Positions 19,980 through 30,540 of a DNA stretch of 42,000 bases are shown piece after piece; position 1 is the first letter of the stretch; every line of letters begins with the position of its first letter. The DNA is from Micrococcales bacterium (GTDB taxonomy: Bacteria; Actinomycetota; Actinomycetes; Actinomycetales; Microbacteriaceae), in NCBI GenBank assembly GCA_947489235.1, contig CANLDE010000004.1, positions 1-42,000 on the forward strand, written 5' to 3'. The notes below the pieces were generated by a model, which saw nothing but the letters and a program-made list of their open reading frames with translations, was not told the DNA's origin and ran no database searches. The translations under genes and the position numbers were made by a program.

Positions 19980-20330
19980 TGGAAGGGTCGGCTAGACGGT
20001 CGCGGTAGCGCAAGCTAACGAGGAACGTCCGGGCTCCAAATAGCAGAGTGGTGGGTAACACCCACTCGGTGTAAACCGCAAGAAAGTGCAACAGAGAGTA
20101 GACCGCCACGTAAGTGGTAAGGGTGAAACGGTGGTGTAAGAGACCACCAGCGTCTTAGGTAACTAAGGCGGCTAGGTAAACCTCGCTCGGAGCAAGGTCA
20201 TACAGAAGGCGTTTGAGAACAGCTAGTTCAAGTCTTCGGGTAGACCGCTTGATGGCATTGGTAACAATGTCGCTAGATAGATGGCCGTCACCGAAAGGTA
20301 CAGAACCCGGCGTATCGGCCGACCCCTCCA
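19980..20330 (+). ncRNA. rnpB: RNase P RNA (bacterial type A)
   Basis: Conserved GAGGAACGTCCGGGCTCC and ACAGAACCCGGCGTAT cores, GATAGATGGCCGTCACC, and P1 pairing GGGTCGGC (19985-19992) with GCCGACCC (20318-20325). Confidence 0.95.
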
Positions 20331-21086
20331 CTAATCAGTCGTGTGTTTTTTAGCCCAGTACGCTGCGCCTAGTATTCCTGCACTGTTTCTATTGGTGGCA
20401 GGCACAATCTTGGTCTTCAGTTTTAGTAGTGGCAGGAACATTTCGTGTTCCTTTGACACTCCACCGCCAACAATGAATAGATCAGGTGTGAGATAGGCCT
20501 CAAGCTTGGAGTAATACTTTTGTAGACGTTTAGCCCATTGCTCCCAGCTAAGTTCGTCTCGTTCTTTAGCCGAATACGCTGCTTTAGATTCATAGTCGAT
20601 GCCATCTATTTCTAAATGTCCTAACTCTGCATTAGGAATCAGTTTTCCGTTGTAAATCAAAGCTGTGCCGATTCCAGTGCCAAGAGTTGTCATCAAAACT
20701 AAGCCTTGTACATTCTTGGCCGCGCCATACTTCGCTTCAGCAAGTCCTGCTGCATCGGCATCATTTAGTACGTGCACGGTTCGCTTTAGTTCTTTTTCAA
20801 ATAGTCGATCCGCATCTAGATTGATCCACTCAGAAGAGACGTTTGCAGCAGACTTTGTAACACCAGCCTTGACTACTGCTGGGAAACAAATTCCCACTGG
20901 CAATCCCTCAGCCTTAGGCAGGTGAGCAATTAGATCTCTAAGGGTGTGGGCAATGTCTTTGGGTGTGCCACCATCAGGGGTTGCGTATCTAAGTCTCTCG
21001 CTTAGTAACTTCCCTGACTTCACATCAACTAAAGCACCTTTGATTCCGGTGCCACCAATATCTATTCCGATTGCTCTTTTAGCCAT
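20331..21086 (-). CDS. ppgK: Polyphosphate glucokinase (ROK family)
   Basis: 251 aa; AIGIDIGGTGIKGALVDVKSGKLLSERLRYATPDGG, LNDADAAGLAEAKYGA, TTLGTGIGTAL. Confidence 0.92.
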   Translation of the reverse strand: MAKRAIGIDIGGTGIKGALVDVKSGKLLSERLRYATPDGGTPKDIAHTLRDLIAHLPKAEGLPVGICFPAVVKAGVTKSAANVSSEWINLDADRLFEKELKRTVHVLNDADAAGLAEAKYGAAKNVQGLVLMTTLGTGIGTALIYNGKLIPNAELGHLEIDGIDYESKAAYSAKERDELSWEQWAKRLQKYYSKLEAYLTPDLFIVGGGVSKEHEMFLPLLKLKTKIVPATNRNSAGILGAAYWAKKHTTD

Positions 21087-21096
21087 TTACTTCTCC

Positions 21097-21966
21097 TTAT
21101 GCCAATGTCAATATCTCGGCACCTGTTTTGGTTACAACAAGTGTGTGTTCAAACTGTGCGGTAATGCTCTTATCTTTTGTTACAACGGTCCATCCGTCAG
21201 GCCACAATTCCCAAGTATGAGTGCCTAGAGTCAACATCGGTTCAATGGTGAAAACCATTCCTTCTTGCATCTCATCGCCATACATGGGGGCCGAGTCATA
21301 GTGGGGAATGATTAATCCGCTATGAAAGCTCTCACCGATACCGTGGCCAGTGAAGTCCCGGACCACGCCATAACCAAAGCGTTTGGCGTATGACTCTATG
21401 GCTCGGCCAATCAGGTTTACTGATCTACCAGGGGCAACAACAGAAATTCCTCTAGCTAGCGCTTCTCTAGTTCTTTCAACTAGCAAGGAGACTTCTGGTT
21501 TGACTTCGCCAACCAAAAATGTCTGGTTGCTATCACCGTGGTAACCATCAATGTATGCCGTGATGTCAATGTTCACTATGTCGCCATCAACTAGTTCAGT
21601 GTCATCAGGAATGCCGTGACAGATTACCTCATTGATGGAGGAACAGATTGATTTGGGATATCCTCGATAGCCAAGGGTGGAGGGGTACGCTCCGTTATCA
21701 ACGATGAATTGATGGGCTATCTTGTCAAGTTGGTCTGTAGTTATGCCTGCTTTTGCGTTCTGACCAACTAGTTCAATTGCTTGAGCGGCAATCTTGCCAG
21801 CATGCCTAATTTTTTCGATTTGCTCAGGAGTTTTTACATCTGTGCCAAGAAACTTAGCTGGTGCGCTCTTTCCAACATATTCAGGTTTGACTATTGATGC
21901 TGGAACATCAAGTCTGGGGGAGATGCGACCAAGAATAAGGTTTCCAGTCTTCGCATCTCTAGGCAT
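21097..21966 (-). CDS. map: Type I methionine aminopeptidase
   Basis: 289 aa; [59 protein letters not shown]. Confidence 0.95.
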   Translation of the reverse strand: MPRDAKTGNLILGRISPRLDVPASIVKPEYVGKSAPAKFLGTDVKTPEQIEKIRHAGKIAAQAIELVGQNAKAGITTDQLDKIAHQFIVDNGAYPSTLGYRGYPKSICSSINEVICHGIPDDTELVDGDIVNIDITAYIDGYHGDSNQTFLVGEVKPEVSLLVERTREALARGISVVAPGRSVNLIGRAIESYAKRFGYGVVRDFTGHGIGESFHSGLIIPHYDSAPMYGDEMQEGMVFTIEPMLTLGTHTWELWPDGWTVVTKDKSITAQFEHTLVVTKTGAEILTLA

Positions 21967-22004
21967 AACTCCATACTAGGTAGGTACCCTGTGTATGCTC
22001 AGAA

Positions 22005-22217
22005 GTGAAACGCATGAGGAGCCAACAAATTAGCGAAGAGCAGAAGCCTGAGTTCTGGTTTAACACCAAGACCATGAGCGTTGAAGTTGGCAAACAAGCC
22101 TTAGCTCTTTATCGCATAGGACCATTTGAGAGTCTTGAAGAGGCTAAGAATGCTATACAAATACTCAAGTCAAGAAGTGATGCGTGGCGTGAGGAAGACA
22201 GCGAAGAAGGCAAGTAG
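22005..22217 (+). CDS. Small SPOR-like conserved actinobacterial protein
   Basis: 70 aa, GTG start; FWFNTKTMSVEVGKQALALYRIGPFESLEEAKNAIQILKSRSDAWREED resembles small actinobacterial SPOR-annotated proteins. Confidence 0.65.
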   Translation: MKRMRSQQISEEQKPEFWFNTKTMSVEVGKQALALYRIGPFESLEEAKNAIQILKSRSDAWREEDSEEGK

Positions 22218-22225
22218 CCAGCTAG

Positions 22226-23038
22226 CTATTCGTGTGAGTTGGCCTCGCTAGGGAAAATACCTTGGGCTACTTCCTCTCGATAACTAGTAGCAGCTTTCAA
22301 AAGATCAGTTCGAAGGTCGGCATACTGCTTGACGAACTTACGAGGCTTGCCTGGGTAGAGACCAGCAAAGTCAGTCCAAACTAGAATCTGTCCATCAGTT
22401 CCTGCACCTGCTCCAATACCGATGGTCGGAATGGACAATAGTTTGGTTACTTGACTAGCAAGGCTAGCTGGGACTAATTCCAAAACAACAGCGAATGCTC
22501 CTGCTTCCTGCACAGCCAGGGCATCATCAATGAGGTCTTGCGCTGAGTCGCCTCGTCCCTGAACCTTAGAGCCACTTAGTGAATGCACACTCTGTGGTGT
22601 GAAACCTACGTGAGCCATTACTGGAATGCCAGCAGTTACTAGTGCTTTGATCTGTGCTGTGCTTCTAAGCCCGCCTTCAAGTTTTACAGCGCTTGCACCA
22701 GATAGTTTCATTATCCGAATCGCGTTAGCCAAAGCATCTTCAGGTCCAGATTCGTAACTGCCAAACGGCATATCTACTACAACCAGAGCTCGCTTGGCTG
22801 CTCTACTTACTGCCCTTCCAAACGGAATCATTTCATCAACGGTGATAGGCAATGTGGTCTCGTAGCCCAAGACATTGTCAGCAGCAGAATCTCCGACCAG
22901 TAGAACATCGATACCAGCTTCATCGAAAATACCACTGGTTAGAGAGTCATAAGAGGTAAGGCAAGAGAACTTTCTATTGGTCTGCTTAAACTCCAGCAGG
23001 GTTCCAGTTCTAACAACTTTGGGTGTGATCTCGTGCAT
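22226..23038 (-). CDS. panB: 3-methyl-2-oxobutanoate hydroxymethyltransferase
   Basis: 270 aa; LTSYDSLTSGIFDEAGIDVLLVGDSAADNVLGYETTLPITVDEM, VVDMPFGSY, KLEGG, PTIGIGAGAGTDGQILV. Confidence 0.95.
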   Translation of the reverse strand: MHEITPKVVRTGTLLEFKQTNRKFSCLTSYDSLTSGIFDEAGIDVLLVGDSAADNVLGYETTLPITVDEMIPFGRAVSRAAKRALVVVDMPFGSYESGPEDALANAIRIMKLSGASAVKLEGGLRSTAQIKALVTAGIPVMAHVGFTPQSVHSLSGSKVQGRGDSAQDLIDDALAVQEAGAFAVVLELVPASLASQVTKLLSIPTIGIGAGAGTDGQILVWTDFAGLYPGKPRKFVKQYADLRTDLLKAATSYREEVAQGIFPSEANSHE

Positions 23039-23041
23039 TCT

Positions 23042-24697
23042 CTATCCCTTGTACTTATTAGTAATCGGTAAACGTCTATCGCGACCAAAAGCCATACCGG
23101 TAATCTTCGGACCGATTGCTGATTGGCGTCGCTTCCACTCTGATCTATCAACCAGAGTTAGGACCTTGTTGACCATCGCTTCATCAAATCCATATCCAAC
23201 TATCTCAGCTGAAGACCTACGTCTGTTTACGTACGCATCCAGAATCGCATCCAACACATCGTAGGGAGGCAGAGAATCTTGATCAACCTGATTCGGTCTT
23301 AGTTCTGCCGAAGGTGCCTTATCGATTGAGTTTTGTGGGATAGGTTCAATCTCTCCACGACCCTTGGCATATTCGTTGCGCCATCTAGCTAATTCCCAAA
23401 CCAAAGTCTTTTCAACATCTTTGAGTGGGTTGTAGCCACCTACAGTGTCACCGTAGATAGTGGAGTAACCAACAGCAAGTTCTGTCTTATTACCAGTTGT
23501 CAAAGTCAGGTGGCCATCCTTGTTGCTCAGTGCCATCAAGATAACGCCACGAACTCGAGCTTGAAGATTTTCAACAGATAAACCTTCAAGGGCTAGTTGG
23601 TTTTCGAAAGGGGTAACCAGATCTGCGATAGCTTGAACTTGATAATTCATTCCTCTGCGATTAGCTAAATCTAAAGCGTCATCTTTGGAATGTTCAGATG
23701 AGTAAATGCTAGGCATTGATACTCCATAGACATTTTCTGGACCAATGGCATCAGAAGCAATAGTTGCACAGATTGCAGAGTCAATTCCGCCACTTAGACC
23801 AAGAACAACTGATTTGAATCCATTCTTCTGCACGTAGTCTCTAAGGCCTAAGACCAAAGCGTTCCAGGTTTGCCAGTTGTCATTTGGTTTAGTTAGATGA
23901 TGCTCATCAACTACTTTCAAATCATCTTTTGATTCGATATCAATACAAACTAAATCGGTTTTGAACTGCTTGAGTCTGGCGACCATTCTTGCCCTGCTAT
24001 CAACCATGATGCTGTCACCGTCAAAGACCAAATCATCTTGACCACCAACAAGATTCACGTAAGCAGCTGCGCAGCTGTGCTTCTTGGCAAGCTCCGAAAC
24101 AAGTTTCAACCTGGTGTCATCTTTATCTATTTCAAAAGGTGATCCATTGAGAATTAGTGCTACATCGGTGTTGGCTTTGCCAAGTTCTGAAACAGGACCG
24201 CCTGCTTGCCAAATGTCTTCGCAGATAACAATGGAAAACTTCAAGCCTTTGTGTTCAAAAGTCAGCAGGTCATTACCCGACACGAAAGTACGATACTCAT
24301 CAAAGACTGAGTAGTTAGGCAGATGATGCTTGGCGTAGCGGCCTACAACTTCTCCTGCCAATAGAACAGAGGCTGTGTTGTGAGCTATTGCCCAACCGGT
24401 CTGATCTTGAGCTGAAGCCATTGAAGGATGTCCCAGCACAACAGCAATGTGGCCCAGATTCTTGCTCTTGAGTTCACTTGCTAGATTCCGCACTGCAAGT
24501 TCAGCGTCAAGAATGAATGATTCCCTGGTAGCAAGGTCTTCGATTGGGTATCCAGTTGCGGACATTTCGCCGAAAACCACGATATCCGCCTCTCTCTTGG
24601 CAGCTAGTTCAACCACTGCAAGAATGCCCGCCATATTGCCCTTTATGTCACCAACGATTGGGTTGGTTTGAGCTAGGGCTAGGCGAACGTTAGGCAT
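23042..24697 (-). CDS. nadE: Glutamine-dependent NAD+ synthetase
   Basis: N-terminal nitrilase domain (MPNVRLALAQTNPIVGDIKGN, EMSATGYP, SIVICEDIWQAGG) plus synthetase SGGIDSA. Start at internal ATG 24697 preferred over track start 24721. Confidence 0.93.
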   Translation of the reverse strand: MPNVRLALAQTNPIVGDIKGNMAGILAVVELAAKREADIVVFGEMSATGYPIEDLATRESFILDAELAVRNLASELKSKNLGHIAVVLGHPSMASAQDQTGWAIAHNTASVLLAGEVVGRYAKHHLPNYSVFDEYRTFVSGNDLLTFEHKGLKFSIVICEDIWQAGGPVSELGKANTDVALILNGSPFEIDKDDTRLKLVSELAKKHSCAAAYVNLVGGQDDLVFDGDSIMVDSRARMVARLKQFKTDLVCIDIESKDDLKVVDEHHLTKPNDNWQTWNALVLGLRDYVQKNGFKSVVLGLSGGIDSAICATIASDAIGPENVYGVSMPSIYSSEHSKDDALDLANRRGMNYQVQAIADLVTPFENQLALEGLSVENLQARVRGVILMALSNKDGHLTLTTGNKTELAVGYSTIYGDTVGGYNPLKDVEKTLVWELARWRNEYAKGRGEIEPIPQNSIDKAPSAELRPNQVDQDSLPPYDVLDAILDAYVNRRRSSAEIVGYGFDEAMVNKVLTLVDRSEWKRRQSAIGPKITGMAFGRDRRLPITNKYKG

Positions 24698-24738
24698 AAC
24701 CACTAGCCTAGTAGGAGGCAATTGAAAGGTTTTTTCAC

Positions 24739-26076
24739 ATGGATAAGCAACGGGATTTCGTACTTCGTACGATCGAAGAACGAAACGTCAAGTTTGTAAG
24801 GCTTTGGTTCACAGACGTGGCTGGAACCCTCAAATCCGTTGCTATCGCACCTGCCGAGATTGAAGGTGCTTTTGCTGAAGGTATTGGTTTCGATGGCTCT
24901 GCCATTGAGGGACTTTCGCGCTCTTACGAGGCAGACATGCTTGCTCAACCTGATCCTTCAACCTTTCAGATTCTTCCTTGGCGGGGTGAAATCGAGCCAA
25001 CAGCTCGTATGTTCTGCGACATCACAACCCCAGATGGTATTCCAGCTGCCGCTGACCCTAGAAACGTCCTTCGTAGAGCGTTGGATAAGGCCGCCAGCAT
25101 GGGCTTTTCCTTCTACATTCACCCTGAGATTGAGTTCTACCTTCTAAAGTCTTCACAGATAGGCCCTGAAGGCGCAGTGCCGGTTGATAAGGCTGGTTAC
25201 TTCGACAATGTCCCTGGTGGAACTGCCAATGATTTCCGAAGAAGAGCTGTAAACATGCTGGAACAATTAGGCATCTCAGTTGAGTTCAGCCACCACGAAG
25301 GTGGTCCAGGCCAGAACGAGATCGATCTTCGTTATGCCGATGCTTTGACCATGGCAGATAACATCATGACTTTCAGAACTGTTATCAAGGAAGTAGCTAT
25401 TGAGCAGGGCGTATACGCAACATTCATGCCTAAGCCATTTACTGAGCACCCAGGTTCTGGAATGCACACTCACATGTCACTTTTTGAAGGTGACACCAAC
25501 GCGTTCTATGACCCATCCGGTGAGTACCACATGTCAAAGACAGCTAAAGCTTTCATGGCAGGTATCTTGCGTCACGCACCAGAGATCACTGCAGTTACCA
25601 ACCAGTTCGTGAACTCGTATAAGAGACTCTGGGGTGGTGGCGAAGCTCCATCATTTGTCTGCTGGGGTCACAACAACCGTTCTGCATTGATTCGTGTTCC
25701 GCTATACAAGCCAAACAAGGGGAACTCAGCACGTATCGAATACCGTGCAATTGATTCAGCGGCTAACCCTTACCTTTCTTACGCACTATTGCTATCAGCA
25801 GGTCTTAAGGGAATTGAAAACAACTACGAGCTTCCTGCAGAAACAGAAGACAACGTTTGGGATCTATCAGACTCAGAACGCAGAGCTATGGGTATTCAAG
25901 CACTTCCGCAGAGCCTTGACCATGCGATTCGTTTACTTGAAGAGTCAGAGCTTGCAGCCGAGGTTCTAGGTGAGCAGGTATTCAGTTACGTTCTTGCTAA
26001 CAAGCGCAAGGAGTGGAGCGACTACCGCGCTCAGGTCACACCTTACGAATTGAAGACCAACCTCGAAGTTCTCTAA
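24739..26076 (+). CDS. glnA2: Glutamine synthetase, second paralogue (GlnA2-like)
   Basis: 445 aa GS family; FTDVAGTLKSVAIAPAEIEGAFAEGIGFDGSAIEG, KPNKGNSARIEYRAID; C-terminal NVWDLSDSERR lacks the adenylylation Tyr. Confidence 0.92.
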   Translation: MDKQRDFVLRTIEERNVKFVRLWFTDVAGTLKSVAIAPAEIEGAFAEGIGFDGSAIEGLSRSYEADMLAQPDPSTFQILPWRGEIEPTARMFCDITTPDGIPAAADPRNVLRRALDKAASMGFSFYIHPEIEFYLLKSSQIGPEGAVPVDKAGYFDNVPGGTANDFRRRAVNMLEQLGISVEFSHHEGGPGQNEIDLRYADALTMADNIMTFRTVIKEVAIEQGVYATFMPKPFTEHPGSGMHTHMSLFEGDTNAFYDPSGEYHMSKTAKAFMAGILRHAPEITAVTNQFVNSYKRLWGGGEAPSFVCWGHNNRSALIRVPLYKPNKGNSARIEYRAIDSAANPYLSYALLLSAGLKGIENNYELPAETEDNVWDLSDSERRAMGIQALPQSLDHAIRLLEESELAAEVLGEQVFSYVLANKRKEWSDYRAQVTPYELKTNLEVL

Positions 26077-29060
26077 TGGCTACAGCAAGATCTTCAGGCT
26101 CGCTTGCGGGTCTTGCAAAGTATGGTTTTGTTGATCTCGATGGAACAATCGCCAAGCTCGATGAATTAGTTTCACTGGTTGGAGATACTGGACGATCAGC
26201 ACTGGCAGCGCTTAGTAAGTCGGCCAGCCCAGACCAAGCACTTGATGGTCTTATTGTGCTATCTAGGGAAAACAAATCAGCAGTCAAGAAACTTCTTGCT
26301 AAAGAAGAATCAGCACTTAGGTTAGCAAAGCTCCTTGGAGCCTCTTCAGCGCTATCGGATTTCGTTTCGCTAAATTCGTTTACTCTCAAGGAATTCGAGA
26401 AAGAACAAAAGGTAGTAAGCAAAACCGAATATGTTCGGGTGCTTCTGGGCTCTATTGCTGATTCCAAACTCTCTTTTGCCAATCAAGTAACTAATCTTCG
26501 CAAGGCTTATCGACTTGAACTTACCAAGATTGCTATCTTCGATGTTTCGTCTAATGAACCAACAAGTGTGCAACCTAGAGTGTCTCTAGCATTAGCCGAC
26601 TTAGCTGCAGCTGCCCTTGAAGCAGGTTTAGAAATAGGCCGTCGAGAACTGACTATGTCAACCGATTATGGAGTTTTCACAGCTGATGAAGTTGCAGCTA
26701 CAAAGCTTGCTGTTATAGGAATGGGTAAAGGTGGGGCAGGAGAGCTGAACTACATCAGCGATGTTGATGTGATCTTTGTTGCTGAATCTTCTGATGAGAA
26801 TCTTGAAACCTCCAGAATGCTAGAGGTTGCAACCAAACTGGCAACCAGAATGATGCGTGCGATGGATAGCACCAATCCTGAACCAGCGCTATGGCAGGTA
26901 GATGCCAACCTAAGACCCGAAGGTAAGGCAGGCGCTTTAGTTCGAACCCTAGAGTCACATGCGAGTTACTACTCGCGTTGGGCTGAAAACTGGGAGTTCC
27001 AAGCTCTGCTCAAGGCCAAGCCAATGGCTGGAGACATCAACCTAGGTGTTGCTTACTTTGAAGCAATGAACCCATTGGTATGGCAGTCAACGCAGCGAGA
27101 AAACTTTGTTGAGTCAGTTCAAAAGATGAGAGAGCGGGTTAGCGGAAACATCCCTGCTGATGAAGTTGACCGACAAATCAAACTAGGTCCAGGTGGGCTT
27201 AGAGACATCGAATTTACTGTTCAGCTCTTGCAGCTCGTTCACGGTCGAACTGATGACACAGTTCGTTCACCTGACACTCTTAGGGCCATCGAAGAGCTCT
27301 CTCGTGGAGGGTATATCGGCAGAGCAGAAGCGGCGGAGTTTTCCTCACACTATAAGTTTCTAAGAGTTCTTGAGCACCGAATCCAAATGTCTAAAATGCG
27401 TAGAACACATCTGATGCCGGTTGAAGAAAACGAACAACGAGCCTTAGCAAGATCTGTAAACCTCGACTGGACTACTGTTGATCTTCTAACTCGCTGGTCT
27501 GAGGTCAAACTGCAAGTCCGTGCATTGCACCAGAGAATCTTCTATCGACCTCTACTGGCAGCCGTATCAAAAGCAAATGATGGTCTTGAACTTTCAAATG
27601 AGCAGGCATCTGATCGACTAACCGCTATCGGTTACCTGAATCCAGAAGGCGCTTTACAGCACATCAGAGCATTGACCTCAGGATTATCTAGAAGAGCCCA
27701 GATTCAAAGACAACTACTTCCAGTGCTTCTGCAATGGTTCTCCGAAGGTACTGATCCAGATTCAGCCCTTCTCGCTTTTAGACGGCTAAGTGAAAACCTT
27801 GGTGAATCTCACTGGTATCTGAGAATGCTCAGAGATAGTTCAGGAGCAGCAGAGCGTCTAAGCATCGCGCTTTCAAACAGCCGCTTAGCAACCGCACTTC
27901 TAGAGCTAATACCTGAAGGCGCTGCCTGGTTCGAAGAACCTGAGGCGCTTAGACCAGCATCACTAGAAGATCTCAATGAACAATCAGAGTCACTAGCTGC
28001 CAGACGCACAGACATCGACGAGTTGGCTAAAGCCATCAGGCACATCCGTAGAAGAGAAACTCTTCGCTTGTCATTAGGTTCGGTAGTCGGTGAGCTAAAC
28101 ATCTCTCAGGTATCACAGGGGCTATCTGATCTATCCGAATGGTATTTACGTGCACTAACCCATGCAGTTGTGACTTCTCTTCAAGAAAGAAACGAGTATT
28201 CAAAGAGTGCGCTTGATTTTGGAATCGTTGCAATGGGCCGCTTCGGCGGTCAAGAGCTAGGGTTCGGTAGCGACGCTGACGTGATGTTTGTTTATCGATT
28301 GGTTGATAGTGAAGAGTTTGAAGCAGCACAGAAGTCTGCTGAGAAAGTCATCTCAGAACTTCATCGTCTAGTCAAAGATCCACAACTCGAGTTTGAGATA
28401 GATATGGAACTAAGACCTGAGGGTAAAAATGGCTCTGTTGCTCGTTCAGTTGACTCATACAAGGCTTACTACAGCCGTTGGGGAGACATTTGGGAGAATC
28501 AGGCGTTGCTACGAGCACGGATGATTTATGGGGGAGATGAACTAGTATCTGAGTTCAACGAGGTCATCGATAAGTATCGCTACCCAGAGACAATGGAACT
28601 CAAGTCAATAGTCGAGATAAGAAGAATCAAAGCTCGAATGGAGAACGAGAGATTACCTCAGGGAGCAGATCCCAAGCGTCATCTGAAACTAGGTAGAGGA
28701 TCACTCAGTGATATCGAATGGCTAGTTCAACTTCTTCAGCTAAAGCACGGCAATGAGTTCCCAAGCATTAGAACACCGAAGACACTTGATGCTTTAGACG
28801 CTTTAGTCCAAAGTGAACTGATCGCTGAACATGATGCCAGAGTGCTATCAGAAGCTTGGATACTTACTAGCCGTGTCAGATCAGCTGGTGTGCTTTGGTC
28901 GAACAAAGCCTCAGATGTTCTGTCTATTGATAGAAGACAGCTTGAAGGTATGGCAAGGATTCTTGAATACCCTAGAGGTTCAGCAAGCGCTTTAGAAGAG
29001 GATTACCTCGCACACACCAGAAGAGCAAGAGCTGTTTTTGAACGAGTCTTCTACGCTTAA
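26076..29060 (+). CDS. glnE: Bifunctional glutamine synthetase adenylyltransferase/deadenylyltransferase
   Basis: Two nucleotidyltransferase motifs: GAGELNYISDVDVIFV and GQELGFGSDADVMFVY; ATG overlaps the glnA2 stop (TAATG). Track start 26013 is too early. Confidence 0.95.
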   Translation: MATARSSGSLAGLAKYGFVDLDGTIAKLDELVSLVGDTGRSALAALSKSASPDQALDGLIVLSRENKSAVKKLLAKEESALRLAKLLGASSALSDFVSLNSFTLKEFEKEQKVVSKTEYVRVLLGSIADSKLSFANQVTNLRKAYRLELTKIAIFDVSSNEPTSVQPRVSLALADLAAAALEAGLEIGRRELTMSTDYGVFTADEVAATKLAVIGMGKGGAGELNYISDVDVIFVAESSDENLETSRMLEVATKLATRMMRAMDSTNPEPALWQVDANLRPEGKAGALVRTLESHASYYSRWAENWEFQALLKAKPMAGDINLGVAYFEAMNPLVWQSTQRENFVESVQKMRERVSGNIPADEVDRQIKLGPGGLRDIEFTVQLLQLVHGRTDDTVRSPDTLRAIEELSRGGYIGRAEAAEFSSHYKFLRVLEHRIQMSKMRRTHLMPVEENEQRALARSVNLDWTTVDLLTRWSEVKLQVRALHQRIFYRPLLAAVSKANDGLELSNEQASDRLTAIGYLNPEGALQHIRALTSGLSRRAQIQRQLLPVLLQWFSEGTDPDSALLAFRRLSENLGESHWYLRMLRDSSGAAERLSIALSNSRLATALLELIPEGAAWFEEPEALRPASLEDLNEQSESLAARRTDIDELAKAIRHIRRRETLRLSLGSVVGELNISQVSQGLSDLSEWYLRALTHAVVTSLQERNEYSKSALDFGIVAMGRFGGQELGFGSDADVMFVYRLVDSEEFEAAQKSAEKVISELHRLVKDPQLEFEIDMELRPEGKNGSVARSVDSYKAYYSRWGDIWENQALLRARMIYGGDELVSEFNEVIDKYRYPETMELKSIVEIRRIKARMENERLPQGADPKRHLKLGRGSLSDIEWLVQLLQLKHGNEFPSIRTPKTLDALDALVQSELIAEHDARVLSEAWILTSRVRSAGVLWSNKASDVLSIDRRQLEGMARILEYPRGSASALEEDYLAHTRRARAVFERVFYA

Positions 29061-29101
29061 AAAGACAACGGGCCACCAATCAAGGTGACCCGCCTCTTTT
29101 T
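29061..29101. terminator. Bidirectional intrinsic terminator between convergent glnE and glnA1
   Basis: CGGGCCACC-AATCAA-GGTGACCCG stem (one mismatch) flanked by 5' A-run and 3' CTCTTTTT. Confidence 0.85.
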
Positions 29102-29106
29102 ACAAA

Positions 29107-30540
29107 CTAAACGCCGTAGTAAAGCTCGAACTCATATGGATGAGGTCTCTGAGCGAATGGCTTGATTTCCTTTTCACGCTTGTAGTCAATCCAAGTTTCG
29201 ATTAGATCCTTGGTGAATACATCGCCCTGAAGTAAGTAGTCGTGATCTGCCTCTAGTGCCTGAAGAACTTCTTCTAGAGAGCCTGGAACCTGAGGGATGT
29301 TCTTTGCTTCCTCTGGTGGCAACTCGTATAGGTCCTTGTCCACTGGAGCGTGTGGCTCAGTGCGGTTCTTGATTCCATCAAGACCAGCCATCAACATTGC
29401 AGCGAAAGCAAGATAAGCGTTACCTGAAGCATCTGGAGCACGGAACTCAATACGCTTTGCCTTCGGGTTGGTACCTGTCATTGGAATACGAATAGCAGCT
29501 GAACGGTTACCTGCTGAGTAAACAAGGTTTACTGGAGCTTCGAAACCAGGAACTAGACGACGGTAGCTGTTAACTGTTGGGTTAGTGAAAGCAAGCAAGC
29601 TTGGTGCGTGCTTTAGTAGACCACCGATGTACCAGCGAGCCATATCTGATAGACCGCCGTAGCCGTTCTCGTCATAGAACAATGGCTTGCCATCTTTCCA
29701 TAGTGACTGGTGAACGTGCATACCTGAACCGTTGTCACCCATAAGTGGCTTAGGCATGAAGGTAGCGGTCTTGTTGTAGTTGTATGAAGTGTTCTTCACG
29801 ATGTACTTGAACTTCAAAACGTCATCAGCTGACTGAACCAAAGTGTTGAATCTGTAGTTGATTTCACACTGACCAGCAGTTCCAACTTCGTGGTGGCTGC
29901 GCTCAACAATTAGGCCAGCCTTTTCTAGGTTTAGAACGATTTCGTCGCGGATGTCAGCTAGGTGATCTACAGGTGAGACAGGGAAGTAGCCACCCTTGTA
30001 AGGTGTTTTGTTTCCTAGGTTGCGACCACCATCTGATTCAGTCTCGCGAGCTGAGTTCCATGCACCTTCGATTGAATCAACGAAGTGGTAAGCAGTGTTT
30101 GACTTTGACTCAAAGCGAACCTCATCGAAGATAAAGAATTCTGCTTCTGGAGCAAAGAAAGCTGTGTCCGCGATACCGGTTGAAGATAGGTAAGCCTCAG
30201 CCTTCTTAGCAACCTGACGAGGGTCACGGTGATAGATCTCACCATTACGTGGGTTGTAGATATCGAAGTTGATGATCAGAGTCTTCTCAACACGGAACGT
30301 ATCAAGGTAAGCAGTCGTTACATCTGGGATCAACTGCATGTCTGATTCGTGAATAGAAGCAAAGCCTCTAATTGAGGATGCATCGAATAGCTGGCCATTG
30401 ACGAAGAAGTCTTCATCAATCTGGCTTACTGGCAAGTTGAAGTGTTGCTGGACACCAGGTAGATCTGTGAAGCGAACGTCGAGGAATTTGACATCTTCAT
30501 CCTTGATGAATTTGATGACCTCGGATGCTGATTTAAACAT
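29107..30540 (-). CDS. glnA: Glutamine synthetase type I (GlnA1)
   Basis: 477 aa; [32 protein letters not shown], adenylylation site [10 protein letters not shown]. Confidence 0.96.
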   Translation of the reverse strand: MFKSASEVIKFIKDEDVKFLDVRFTDLPGVQQHFNLPVSQIDEDFFVNGQLFDASSIRGFASIHESDMQLIPDVTTAYLDTFRVEKTLIINFDIYNPRNGEIYHRDPRQVAKKAEAYLSSTGIADTAFFAPEAEFFIFDEVRFESKSNTAYHFVDSIEGAWNSARETESDGGRNLGNKTPYKGGYFPVSPVDHLADIRDEIVLNLEKAGLIVERSHHEVGTAGQCEINYRFNTLVQSADDVLKFKYIVKNTSYNYNKTATFMPKPLMGDNGSGMHVHQSLWKDGKPLFYDENGYGGLSDMARWYIGGLLKHAPSLLAFTNPTVNSYRRLVPGFEAPVNLVYSAGNRSAAIRIPMTGTNPKAKRIEFRAPDASGNAYLAFAAMLMAGLDGIKNRTEPHAPVDKDLYELPPEEAKNIPQVPGSLEEVLQALEADHDYLLQGDVFTKDLIETWIDYKREKEIKPFAQRPHPYEFELYYGV

